Shown here one piece after another: positions 55,850 to 64,000 of a DNA stretch of 64,000 nt (position 1 is its first letter; the number at the start of each line of letters is the position of its first letter). This DNA is from Sphingomonas sp. 28-66-16. Its GTDB lineage: Bacteria > Pseudomonadota > Alphaproteobacteria > Sphingomonadales > Sphingomonadaceae. Location: NCBI GenBank assembly GCA_002281485.1, contig NCGF01000006.1, positions 1 through 64,000 of the forward strand, written 5' to 3'. The position numbers and the translations under genes were made by a program. The notes under the pieces were generated by a model. The model was not told the origin of the DNA. It saw only the letters and a program-made list of their open reading frames with translations, and searched no databases.

Positions 55850-57306
55850 AACGGCTCGATTATGCGGCATTGCCCGGTCTACCCGAAGCCATCCAGCGGC
55901 CGCCCCGCACGGCGCCGCCGCGCCTCGGCATCGTCCATTTTGGCCCCGGCGCGTTCCACCGTGCGCATCAGGCGAGCTATGTCGACACGCTGCTCGATCA
56001 TGACCCGCGCTGGGGGATTGCGGCGGTCGCGCTGCGCAGCGCCGAGACGATCGAGGCGCTCGCCGCACAGCAGGGGCTCTACACGATCGCGGTGCGCGAT
56101 GCGGCGTCGTCGAACCGCGTCGTCGGCGCCCACGGCGCGTGGCTCGGGCCGGATGACGGCGATGCCACCGCTGCCTTGCTGGGCGATCCCGCGATCGCGC
56201 TCGTGACGACGACGGTGACCGAAAAGGGCTATTGCCTCGCTGCGGACGGGACGCTCGACCTCGACCACCGCGACATCGTCCACGACCTTCGCGCCGGCGG
56301 CCACCCGCGCAGCGTGATCGGCTGGATCGTCGCGGGGCTTGCCGCGCGGCGAGATCGCGGCATCGCCCCGTTCGTGCCGATGCCGTGCGACAATCTCGCC
56401 AGCAACGGCACCAAGCTGAAGGCGGCGCTGACGGCATTTGCCGTGCAGCGCGACGCGGCTTTGGCGGCATGGATCGCCGGCGAAGTGCGCGTTCCCTGCA
56501 CGATGGTCGATTCGATCACCCCGGCGAGCAATGCAGCGCTGCTCGCCGATGTCGAGGCAGCACTCGGGCGCACCGACGGCATTCCCGTCCAGCGCGAATC
56601 GTTCGTTCAGTGGGTGATCGAGGATATCGGGCCCAATGCCGGCCCCGATCTCGCCTCGGCCGGCGCGATCGTCACGAGCGACGTCGCGGGCTATGAACGC
56701 GCCAAGCTGCGCATCCTCAACGGCGCGCATTCGACCCTTGCCTATGCCGGGCTGCTGCGCGGCCATGCGAGCGTCGCCGAAGCGATGGCCGATCCGCCAC
56801 TCGCGGCGTTCGTCGAGGCCCTCCTCCGGACCGATGTCGCGCCTGCCCTGCCCCGCGTCGCCGGGCTCGATCTCGACGCCTATCGCGCCGCGATCCTCGA
56901 CCGGTTCCGCAACCCGGCGATCGTCCACCGGCTCGACCAGATCGCGCAGGATGGCTCGCTGAAGCTGCCCTACCGCCTTGCCGACACGATCGATGCCAAT
57001 CGGCAGACGGGCAGGATGCCGGCGCTCGCGGTCGCCGCTGTGGCATGTTGGGTCGCGTTCGTGCGCGACAGGGTGCGACGCGGGAACCCGGTGATCGATC
57101 CGGCGGCCGACGCCCTCGCCATCGCTGCCTCCGGCGCCGATGCGCGGGCCGTCGTCGACGCCCTGATCGAGGCCGGCCTCGGGCTCGCCCGGCACTGGCG
57201 GGATGATCATGCGCTCGTCAAAGCGATTGCCGTCACCACCCAGCGTGCCTGTGACGGCGACTGGGACACCATCCTTTCGACGCAGCATTGGGGAACGGAG
57301 GATTGA
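55846..57306 (+). CDS. Mannitol dehydrogenase family uronate reductase (fructuronate/tagaturonate reductase)
   Basis: A 486-residue NAD-dependent long-chain dehydrogenase: IVHFGPGAFHRAHQASYVD cofactor motif, TTTVTEKGYC, and the catalytic K-x5-N-x2-H site in RAKLRILNGAHSTLAY. Members reduce fructuronate (UxuB) or tagaturonate. Sequence alone favours the UxuB type, but the neighbouring altronate dehydratase would need the tagaturonate-to-altronate activity, so the symbol is left open. A GTG start at 55846 overlaps the uxaA stop (GTGA). Confidence 0.88.
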   Translation: MKRLDYAALPGLPEAIQRPPRTAPPRLGIVHFGPGAFHRAHQASYVDTLLDHDPRWGIAAVALRSAETIEALAAQQGLYTIAVRDAASSNRVVGAHGAWLGPDDGDATAALLGDPAIALVTTTVTEKGYCLAADGTLDLDHRDIVHDLRAGGHPRSVIGWIVAGLAARRDRGIAPFVPMPCDNLASNGTKLKAALTAFAVQRDAALAAWIAGEVRVPCTMVDSITPASNAALLADVEAALGRTDGIPVQRESFVQWVIEDIGPNAGPDLASAGAIVTSDVAGYERAKLRILNGAHSTLAYAGLLRGHASVAEAMADPPLAAFVEALLRTDVAPALPRVAGLDLDAYRAAILDRFRNPAIVHRLDQIAQDGSLKLPYRLADTIDANRQTGRMPALAVAAVACWVAFVRDRVRRGNPVIDPAADALAIAASGADARAVVDALIEAGLGLARHWRDDHALVKAIAVTTQRACDGDWDTILSTQHWGTED

Positions 57307-57317
57307 CACCGGTTTCC
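57305..57317. promoter_or_regulatory. Putative third LacI-family operator before the hydratase gene
   Basis: GACACCGGTTTCC is the reverse complement of GGAAACCGGTGTC, one base from the uxaC site GGTAACCGGTGTC. It begins at the stop codon of the reductase gene and lies about 65 nt before the hydratase start, suggesting a second promoter inside the plus-strand cluster under the same regulator. Confidence 0.6.
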
Positions 57318-57382
57318 GTGCGCCCCACTGTGCCGCAAAACAGACCATAGGCATGGACATGAACAGGGAGCAGGGTGAGCCG

Positions 57383-58174
57383 ATGCGGCGCGATCTAGAA
57401 GAGCAAATTACGCAGATCGCCAGCCGCTTCGTCGATGCGCGCCGCACCGCCACCGTGCTCACCGATTACCCGGGCGCGCTTCCCGACGGTCTGTCCGATG
57501 CCTATGCCGTGCAGGATGCGGCGATCGCGCTGAGTGCCGGTGAGATCGTCGGCTGGAAGGTTGGCCGGATCAATCCGCCGATCGGCGACGTCGATCGCCT
57601 GGCGGGGCCGATTTTCGCCAGCGTCGCCGCGTCTGCGGACGATCCGGTGGAAATGCCGGTATTCGCCGGTGGCTTTGCGGCCGCCGAGGCCGAATATCTG
57701 CTGCGGATCGGCACCGCGCCCGATCCCGCCAAACGCCATTATACGCTCGCCGAGGCAACCGCACTGATCGATGCCGTGCATGTCGGCATCGAGATCGCCA
57801 GTTCGCCGTTCGGCGGCATCAACGACCTCGGCGCGGGCGTGACCATTTCCGATTTCGGCAACAATAATGGCCTGGTGATCGGCCCTGCCATTGCCGACTG
57901 GCGCAGCATCGACGTGCTCGACTGGCCGGTCGAGCTGATGATCAACGAAACGCCGATCGGCACCGGGAAGGCGTCGACGATGCTCGATGGCCCGTTCGGC
58001 GCCGCGCGGTTCCTGTTCGAACTGATGGCCGAGCGCGCCATCGCGCTGGCGCCCGGCCAGTGGATTTCGAGCGGGGCGGTCACCGGGGTCCATCCGGTTG
58101 TCGTCGGAGACCGGGTGGTCGCGCGATTCGACTCGCGGTTGTCAGTGGCGTGCATGATCAAGGCGGCAGGATAA
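57383..58174 (+). CDS. 2-keto-4-pentenoate hydratase (MhpD) family protein
   Basis: About 263 residues of the FAH/MhpD fold: SDAYAVQDAAIALSAGEIVGWKVGR, EAEYLLRIG (acidic metal ligands) and GGINDLGAGVTISDFGNNNG. Family members add water to 2-keto-4-enoic acids or cleave acylpyruvates. In this locus it may handle a dehydrated uronate by-product or 2-keto-3-deoxy acid. The ATG at 57383 follows AGGGTGA; in-frame ATGs at 57353 and 57359 are alternatives. The exact substrate is unknown. Confidence 0.82.
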   Translation: MRRDLEEQITQIASRFVDARRTATVLTDYPGALPDGLSDAYAVQDAAIALSAGEIVGWKVGRINPPIGDVDRLAGPIFASVAASADDPVEMPVFAGGFAAAEAEYLLRIGTAPDPAKRHYTLAEATALIDAVHVGIEIASSPFGGINDLGAGVTISDFGNNNGLVIGPAIADWRSIDVLDWPVELMINETPIGTGKASTMLDGPFGAARFLFELMAERAIALAPGQWISSGAVTGVHPVVVGDRVVARFDSRLSVACMIKAAG

Positions 58175-58207
58175 GCCCGAAAATCGGGCAGGTTGGGAGA
58201 GCGAGCG

Positions 58208-59497
58208 ATGGCAACGGCAGAGATGCCCGGGGTGACGGCGGCAGCCGACCGGGTCGGGCGGTATCGCTGGGTCATTTGCGCGCTATTGTTCGCCGCGACC
58301 GCGATCAACTACGTCGATCGCCAGATGATCGGCGTACTCAAGCCCACGCTGACCCGGGAATTCAGCTGGACCGAGAGCGATTTCGCGACGATCATCTTCT
58401 GGTTCCAGGTCGCCTATGCGATCGGCTATATCAGCTTCGGCAGGATCGTCGACATGGTCGGCGCGCGGCTCGGCTACACGATCGCGATCGTCATCTGGAC
58501 GATCAGCCATATGGCCCATGGCCTCGCCACTGGCGTGACGACCTTTGCGATGGCGCGCTTCGGGCTCGGCATCGGGGAATCCGGCAATTTCCCGGCAGGC
58601 ATCCGCGCCGTGACCGACTGGTTCCCGCAACGCGAGCGCGCCTTCGCGATCGGGCTGTTCAATGCCGGCGCCAATATCGGCGCGATCATCACGCCGTTGC
58701 TGGTGCCCGCGCTGGTGCTGGCGTTCGACTGGCGCGTCGCCTTCTACGTCACCGGCATTCTCGGCATCCTGTGGCTCGTCGCGTGGTGGCTGGTCTATCG
58801 CCACCCGCGCGAGCATGGCCGCGTCCGCCCCGCCGAGCTCGCCTGGATCGAGCAGGACCCCGCCGATCCGGTCGAGCCGATCGCCTGGCGCAAGCTGGTC
58901 ACCGTGCGCGAGACCTGGGCCTATGCGCTCGGCAAATTCTGCATCGATCCGGTCTGGTGGTTCTTCCTGTTCTGGCTACCGGGCTATCTTTACGAACGCT
59001 ATCATCTCGATCTGAAAACCTTCGGGCTGCCCCTCGCTGCGATCTATCTGATTTCCGATTTTGGCAGCATTGCCGGCGGCTGGATGTCGTCGCGGATGAT
59101 CAAGGCGGGCTATACGCCCAACATGGCGCGCAAGCTGACGATGCTGCTCTGCGCCTTCTGCGTGACGCCGATATATTTTGCGCAGTCGATCGACGGGCTG
59201 TGGAGCGCGGTGCTGGTGATCGGGCTTGCGACCGCCGCGCATCAGGCGTTCTCGGCCAATCTCTACACCCTGCCATCGGACATTTTCCCGCGCGGTGCGG
59301 TGGGGTCGGTGGTCGGGATCGGCGGGATGATCGGCGCGATCGGTGGCATGGGGATGGCGCAGTTCACCGGCTATATCCTCGACACCACCGGCAAGAATTA
59401 CTCGATCCTGTTCGCAATCTGCGCCAGCGCCTATTTCGTGGCTTTGCTGCTGATCCATCTGCTCTCGCCGCGCCTGGCCCGCGTCGACGTCGCATGA
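58208..59497 (+). CDS. MFS transporter, hexuronate (ExuT) type
   Basis: A 429-residue protein with 12 membrane helices. The family motif of hexuronate/anion:cation symporters is present: INYVDRQMIGVLKPTL, GRIVDMVGARLGY and LGIGESGNFPAGIRAVTDWFP. It imports glucuronate or galacturonate with protons. The ATG at 58208 follows GGGAG. Its stop overlaps the start of the next gene by 4 nt (ATGA), so import and depolymerisation proteins are coupled. Confidence 0.9.
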   Translation: MATAEMPGVTAAADRVGRYRWVICALLFAATAINYVDRQMIGVLKPTLTREFSWTESDFATIIFWFQVAYAIGYISFGRIVDMVGARLGYTIAIVIWTISHMAHGLATGVTTFAMARFGLGIGESGNFPAGIRAVTDWFPQRERAFAIGLFNAGANIGAIITPLLVPALVLAFDWRVAFYVTGILGILWLVAWWLVYRHPREHGRVRPAELAWIEQDPADPVEPIAWRKLVTVRETWAYALGKFCIDPVWWFFLFWLPGYLYERYHLDLKTFGLPLAAIYLISDFGSIAGGWMSSRMIKAGYTPNMARKLTMLLCAFCVTPIYFAQSIDGLWSAVLVIGLATAAHQAFSANLYTLPSDIFPRGAVGSVVGIGGMIGAIGGMGMAQFTGYILDTTGKNYSILFAICASAYFVALLLIHLLSPRLARVDVA

Positions 59498-62400
59498 GCT
59501 GGCGCTGGGCGATCACGACGGCGGTGCTCGCGGTGCTGCCCGGGCAGGCGCTGGCCGAGCCGACCGGGCTGTTATTCCGCGTCTCCGCCGACAAGAGCCT
59601 CGATGCCGATGTCGCGGGCGGCGATCCGGTGCCCAATTTCCGCAGCGGCGTCGAAGTGGTGCCCGACGGCGCGATCGGCGGCGCGGCGCGCTGGAGCGAC
59701 GACGGGTATGTCGCGTGGAAGGCACCGGGCAACATCCGCGCCGAGCGCGGCACGCTGAGCTTCTTCTGGCGGCCGCGCGAACCGCTCGGCGAAGCGCCGT
59801 TTGCGATCTTCCGTGTCGGGTTTGCCGATCACAGCAGCTGGGACATGGCGTTCCTGCGGATCGACTGGAACGGCCATGGTTTCGACGCCTTCGTCACCGA
59901 CGCGAACCTCTCGCGGGTGCGGGTCTCGTGGACGATCGATGCCGTGCCCGCCGCCGATGCATGGCGGCACATCGCCTTCGCCTGGGACGAGACAGAGGGC
60001 GTGCGCCTGTTCATCGACGGCAAGATGGTTGCGGCCAAGCAGCAAAAGGCCGATCTCGATTCGGGGCTCGACCAGCTCGGCATGGCCGGGCGGGTGCTCT
60101 CGCCGCATCAGGTCCAGAGCCGCTACAATTTCATGCGCGGCAGCGATCTCGACGAGATCAGCGTCTATGATCGCGCGCTGGGCCAGGCCGATGTCGCAAG
60201 CCTCGCCGCCAAGCAGGACGTGGCCCCTGCCCCCGCCCCCGACATTGCGGCGCGCTGGCAGGCATGGCGCCACCGCCGCGGCTGGGACCGCGCATCGCCC
60301 CCGCTGCTCGACGCCCCCGCCACCACCATTCGCAAAGTCGAATTCGCCGACGCGAAGGACCACAAGCAATGGATGTGGAAGGGCGTCGACGGTATCGCCG
60401 AGACGACCTGGCCCGGCGTCTACAACCGATCGCGGCTGCCCGGCCGCGACGATTATTTCGAGCTGCCCGACTGGAACACCTATGTCGAAGGCGGCAAGCG
60501 CTACGACCTGACGATCCCGCCGGACGCGCGCGTCAACCGGATCGAGATTCGCGGCGCGGCCTATGGGGCAATCGGCTGGCAGGGCGCTGGAAAGGCGCTG
60601 ACACTGGCGACGCGCCCGGCCGGCGTGGAGCGCTCGGTCGATAGCGTCGCGCCCGTCACCGGCGGCACGATCAGCGTCACCAATGTGATGCAGGAACAGC
60701 CCATCCAGGAAATCTGGGCCTATGACGTGCATCCCGGTGCCGAGCCCGACGGCAGCTTCAAGCTCTCCTTCACGGTGGACGCCGCCGCTTCGACCCGGGT
60801 CGCAGCGCTCGACCCGCTCAACGCCTTCATCGCTGGCCGCTATGCACCGGACGAGCGCGCCACCGTCATCGCGCTTCCCTCGTCGGGCATACGTGCAGCG
60901 GTGGGTGCGGGTGCGGCCGCCGGCGGCAAGGCAGCGGCGCGCAACAAGGGTCTGCCGATCGTCCATATCCTGATCCCCGCGACGCTGGGCGATGCGTATC
61001 CCGACAAACCGATCGCGCGCGCGTTCGATTATGGCTGGCAGAATCTGCATGCCGGGCTCGACGGTATCGCGATCGATCTGCCGGCAATGACGGCGACGCC
61101 CGGCACCGACGGCCTGATTCCGCTCGAGATCCGGGTGAAGGACCCGCTCTGGCCGGCGCGCGACATGATCGACGTGTCGGTCAGCGTCCATCCGGGCGAG
61201 GCACGCACCCTATGGCTGGACCTGCGCGACCGCATCCTGCCCGATGCCAGCCTGTACCTGACGATCGAATCGGGCGCGGCGGATTTCGATGCCGAGGCGC
61301 TCGACGGCGCGCGCATCCGGCTGATCTTCAAGGACCGCGCCGAGGCGCTGAAGGAGCATATCGCCGACCGCTTCAACCAGGTGAAGGACAATTGGGGATT
61401 CCTGGTCGAGGAGCATACCGCCTCGAAGCGCGAGGCGCTCTATGCGCGGCTGTTCGGCGATATCAGCGATCTGCTCCGCGTCGATCCCGACAATGTCGAG
61501 GCGCGACGCTATTGGGCGGACATCAATTATCGCCCCGAAAACCTGCCGGCCTTCGTCCAGACCGAAGCGCCCAAGGACGTGCCGCTCTGGGCCTATCGCC
61601 AGCTCGAGGATCTCAAGATCACCGCGCGCTTCGTCGATTGGTGGATCGACCATCGCCAGGTGCCCTATGGCGATTTCGGCGGCGGTATTTCGGACGATAC
61701 CGATCTGACCCAGCAATGGCCCGGCCTCGCGCTGATGGGGGTCGCGCCCGACAAGATCAACGCCTCTCTGCGCGCACTCTCCGATGCCGCGTACAAGAAC
61801 GGCATGGTCGTGAACGGCCTTGGCTACATCACCACCGACGAGCTTCATGCCTATGAGGAAGGGCTGAATTCCGACGCCGAGCGGCTCTATCTCAACTGGG
61901 GTGAGCCACGCGCGGTCGAGCGGCTGATGGCAACGGCCAAGGCACTGAGCGGGGTGATTCTGAAGAATCCCGCCGGGCACCTGCACTTCGCCAGCAACTG
62001 GTACGGCGCGCGCAAGATGTACCGCGAGGGTGCGTGGGAATGGCAGAAACCGTACAGCTTCACCGTCATGCATGCCCCCATTCTAATCGGGCTCTATAAT
62101 GGCAATCCGGCGGCACGCGCGCTGGTGACCGGCGTCATCGATGGCTGGATGGCGCATGGCAAGCAAGCCGCCGATGGCAGCTGGAGCTATCCCAACGAGA
62201 TCAACTGGCGCAGCGATGCCGAGCGCGCGGGCGATGGCGGCGGGGTCTCCACACCGCTGCAATCGGCCTGGGCGGCGTGGCGCTTTACCGGTGACGCAAC
62301 CTATCTGCGACCGATCGAGGCGCGGCTGGGTCGCGGCGGCGGGGGCCTGTTCGAGTTCAACGAGAATGGATTTGCTGCACTCCCCAATGGTGCAGCATGG

Positions 62401-63252
62401 CTCGCCAAGACAGCGCGCAAGGGCGACGATGCGGCGAGCCGTTTCGCCCGTTGGCAGGCGACCGGCGACACCAGCGCGCTTGCCGATCTCCACGGCGATG
62501 CGATCGCCGACAAGAACCAGCGTTTCTACATGCTGACCGAAGGTCATTGGTGGTCCGACCGCGTCGAGATGGCGACCGACTGGCTCCAGCGCGAACGGCT
62601 CGGCGGCATCGCGCTCAGGCGCAACCAGACCTGGCCGGGCAACATGGTGAGCTGGCGCTTTGCCGAACCGGGCGCGGCCGAGCAGGTGGCGATCCTGATG
62701 CCCAATGCGACGCCCGAGCATTTCCGGGTGATCGCGTTCAACACCACCGACCACGCTCAACCGGTGACGATGACCGGGTGGAATGTCACGGCGGGGCGCT
62801 GGCAGGTCAAGGCAGCAGACGGGACGACCCGCGAGGTCAAGCTCGAGCGCAGCGCGAGCACCGAGCTGGCGCTTGCCCCGGGCCTGTCCGAACTCGACTT
62901 CACCCTCATCACCCCCGGTGAGCCGGTCGATCAGCGCGCCGATCTCGGCATCGGTGGCGACGATGTCCGGCTGGCGGGGCGGACGGTGACGCTGACCGTC
63001 CACAGTCTCGGCGCGAAACCGGCGGCGAATGGCACCGCGATGCTGGTCGATCGGGCGGGCAAGACCGTCGCCCAAACGCCGATCCCGGCAATGGCGGCAC
63101 CGCTCGACCTGATCCCGGTAAAACGCGACATCGCGCTACGGATACCCAACGGCGTCGATCCCGCCACCTTGACCGTCCGCGTCGCCCTGCCCGGCGGCAG
63201 GGCCGAGGTGACGCTGCGCAACAACAGCGTGGCGTTGGCATCGCGGCCATGA
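59494..63252 (+). CDS. Large secreted LamG-domain protein, candidate polysaccharide lyase or hydrolase
   Basis: A 1252-residue protein with signal peptide (AITTAVLAVLPGQALA). Residues about 30-250 form a LamG/concanavalin-like jelly roll (GTLSFFWRPREPLGE, WRHIAFAWDETEGVRLFIDG). A beta-rich middle part (about 280-620) follows, then an alpha-helical region (about 620-1050) with GDFGGGISDDTDLTQQWPGL and repeated amphipathic helices like an alpha/alpha toroid, and a beta-sandwich end. This layout is seen in polysaccharide lyases and glycoside hydrolases. I do not recognise an assigned family. The ATG overlaps the transporter stop. Confidence 0.75.
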   Translation: MSWRWAITTAVLAVLPGQALAEPTGLLFRVSADKSLDADVAGGDPVPNFRSGVEVVPDGAIGGAARWSDDGYVAWKAPGNIRAERGTLSFFWRPREPLGEAPFAIFRVGFADHSSWDMAFLRIDWNGHGFDAFVTDANLSRVRVSWTIDAVPAADAWRHIAFAWDETEGVRLFIDGKMVAAKQQKADLDSGLDQLGMAGRVLSPHQVQSRYNFMRGSDLDEISVYDRALGQADVASLAAKQDVAPAPAPDIAARWQAWRHRRGWDRASPPLLDAPATTIRKVEFADAKDHKQWMWKGVDGIAETTWPGVYNRSRLPGRDDYFELPDWNTYVEGGKRYDLTIPPDARVNRIEIRGAAYGAIGWQGAGKALTLATRPAGVERSVDSVAPVTGGTISVTNVMQEQPIQEIWAYDVHPGAEPDGSFKLSFTVDAAASTRVAALDPLNAFIAGRYAPDERATVIALPSSGIRAAVGAGAAAGGKAAARNKGLPIVHILIPATLGDAYPDKPIARAFDYGWQNLHAGLDGIAIDLPAMTATPGTDGLIPLEIRVKDPLWPARDMIDVSVSVHPGEARTLWLDLRDRILPDASLYLTIESGAADFDAEALDGARIRLIFKDRAEALKEHIADRFNQVKDNWGFLVEEHTASKREALYARLFGDISDLLRVDPDNVEARRYWADINYRPENLPAFVQTEAPKDVPLWAYRQLEDLKITARFVDWWIDHRQVPYGDFGGGISDDTDLTQQWPGLALMGVAPDKINASLRALSDAAYKNGMVVNGLGYITTDELHAYEEGLNSDAERLYLNWGEPRAVERLMATAKALSGVILKNPAGHLHFASNWYGARKMYREGAWEWQKPYSFTVMHAPILIGLYNGNPAARALVTGVIDGWMAHGKQAADGSWSYPNEINWRSDAERAGDGGGVSTPLQSAWAAWRFTGDATYLRPIEARLGRGGGGLFEFNENGFAALPNGAAWLAKTARKGDDAASRFARWQATGDTSALADLHGDAIADKNQRFYMLTEGHWWSDRVEMATDWLQRERLGGIALRRNQTWPGNMVSWRFAEPGAAEQVAILMPNATPEHFRVIAFNTTDHAQPVTMTGWNVTAGRWQVKAADGTTREVKLERSASTELALAPGLSELDFTLITPGEPVDQRADLGIGGDDVRLAGRTVTLTVHSLGAKPAANGTAMLVDRAGKTVAQTPIPAMAAPLDLIPVKRDIALRIPNGVDPATLTVRVALPGGRAEVTLRNNSVALASRP

Positions 63253-64000
63253 TCTCGCGCCGCGCGCTCGTGGCTGGCGGCGCGGCCTTGGCCCTGGCGA
63301 GACCGGCAATCGCGGCGCAGCCCGATCTCGCCGCCCTGCTCGACGCCGCAGCAGCCGAACGCGACCCTGCTCGCGCGCTCACCCTGCTCACACCCTTGCG
63401 CGCCGATCGGCTGGCGGGAGCAGCGCGACTCGACCTGATCACCGCGCGCGATGGTCTTGCGGTCGATGTTGCGCTGGCCCGGCACGGGGTCGAGCCGCGG
63501 GCGAAAACCGCTCCCGCCCGGAATGCGGCGATCTTCGCGCTGCTGCTGCGTCGCAAGGTCGGCTTCGCACCCAGCCTTGCGGCGATCGACCGGCGCTTGA
63601 TCGCCGAACAACGGCTGATCGACACCAGGGCGCAGCAGCTGTTCGACAAGCTCGGCATCGACGGCGCGAGCACCGGCGCGCGCTTTGCCCGGCTATTTGC
63701 CGATCCTGCGGGCCACTATCCCGATACCGACGCCGGGCGCGACGCGGCGGTGGCCGACATGAATGCGCTTCTCCCCCGCCTCGCCGCGATCATCCCGACG
63801 CTGATCGGCCCCGTGCCCACCTATTGCCTGAACGTCGCCGCCTCGCGCGGGTCGTCGGCCGAACAGGCAGCGGGCAAGGTCGGCACGCGCACGCTGCCGA
63901 CGCCCAACAGCCCCGGAAGCTACGTCATCGACCTGACGCGTATCGCCGATCGCCCCAGCTGGAGCCTGCCGAGCGTTACAGCGCACGAACTGTTGCCCGG
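63249..64000 (+). CDS. DUF885 family protein, N-terminal part (cut by window edge)
   Basis: The gene begins with ATG 63249-63251, overlapping the stop of the LamG gene (ATGA), and runs off the right edge with about 250 codons visible. A short Tat-like leader (SRRALVAGGAALALARPAIA) shows export. The last visible residues are THELLPG-like SVTAHELLPG, the start of the HExxPGH metal motif of DUF885. The family is thought to be zinc-dependent peptidases. Co-translation with the LamG protein and the transporter suggests a role in the same process. Confidence 0.7.
   Translation, partial: MISRRALVAGGAALALARPAIAAQPDLAALLDAAAAERDPARALTLLTPLRADRLAGAARLDLITARDGLAVDVALARHGVEPRAKTAPARNAAIFALLLRRKVGFAPSLAAIDRRLIAEQRLIDTRAQQLFDKLGIDGASTGARFARLFADPAGHYPDTDAGRDAAVADMNALLPRLAAIIPTLIGPVPTYCLNVAASRGSSAEQAAGKVGTRTLPTPNSPGSYVIDLTRIADRPSWSLPSVTAHELLP

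Noticed and set aside
58060-59493. In-frame extension of the LamG protein to a 1730-residue product
   Set aside because: The upstream part is the out-of-frame reading of the hydratase end and the MFS transporter; the signal peptide begins at 59494.

Overview
The window is a GC-rich chromosomal segment from an alphaproteobacterium, most likely a sphingomonad (Sphingomonas or a close relative). The case rests on a PopZ/DUF2497-type polar protein, TonB-dependent uptake, many periplasmic S9 and ester hydrolases, sphingomonad-style gene neighbourhoods and strong codon bias. It contains no phage, insertion sequence, CRISPR array or rRNA. One tRNA (tRNA-Cys) is present.

Layout. Positions 1-5130 (minus strand) hold the N-terminus of valyl-tRNA synthetase, an S9 peptidase, a PopZ-like protein, a TolC-type outer-membrane channel and a PIMT-family methyltransferase. 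A tRNA-Cys gene follows at 5280. From 5.4 to 16 kb is a signalling region: an AraC regulator, a response regulator, a TPR-containing hybrid kinase, an EAL phosphodiesterase, ArgE, a Baeyer-Villiger monooxygenase, and a kinase/response-regulator pair whose sensor domain resembles the plant ethylene receptor. Malate synthase G and a MarR regulator lie at 16.1-18.7 kb.

Positions 18.8-27.7 kb form an apparently catabolic region of unknown substrate: two MetE-like methyltransferases, an alpha/beta hydrolase, a VOC protein, a TonB-dependent receptor, a PcaR/PobR-type IclR regulator, a CoA transferase and a divergent citryl-CoA-lyase-like protein. Two promoter regions in it carry the same paired TTCG-N5-CGAA operator with identical 19-bp spacing, so at least the receptor and the CoA genes look like one IclR regulon.

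Positions 27.7-39.3 kb are a sulfide/persulfide and thiol-stress island: persulfide-dioxygenase-like hydrolase, TauE/SafE exporter, peroxiredoxin, two ArsR regulators (one BigR/SqrR-like with two cysteines, one without any), a TrxC-type thioredoxin, rhodanese, sulfide:quinone oxidoreductase, a DUF2892 protein and an efflux system (adaptor, RND pump, TolC). The RND pump gene is broken by two internal deletions. Next to this island, at 39.5-46.5 kb, are cydDC and cydABX for a cytochrome bd quinol oxidase, diverging from a promoter region with an FNR/FixK-like box.

Positions 46.5-64.0 kb are a uronate and acidic-polysaccharide utilisation locus: two exported esterases, kdgK, kduD, kduI, uxaC, a LacI regulator, uxaA, a uxuB/uxaB-type reductase, a MhpD-type hydratase, an ExuT-like transporter, a 1252-residue secreted LamG protein that could be a new polysaccharide lyase, and the start of a DUF885 protein. 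Three copies of a GGWAACCGGTRTC operator mark the LacI regulon. The expected flow is extracellular depolymerisation, then import, then UxaC/UxuB/UxaA or KduI/KduD, then 2-keto-3-deoxygluconate and KdgK.
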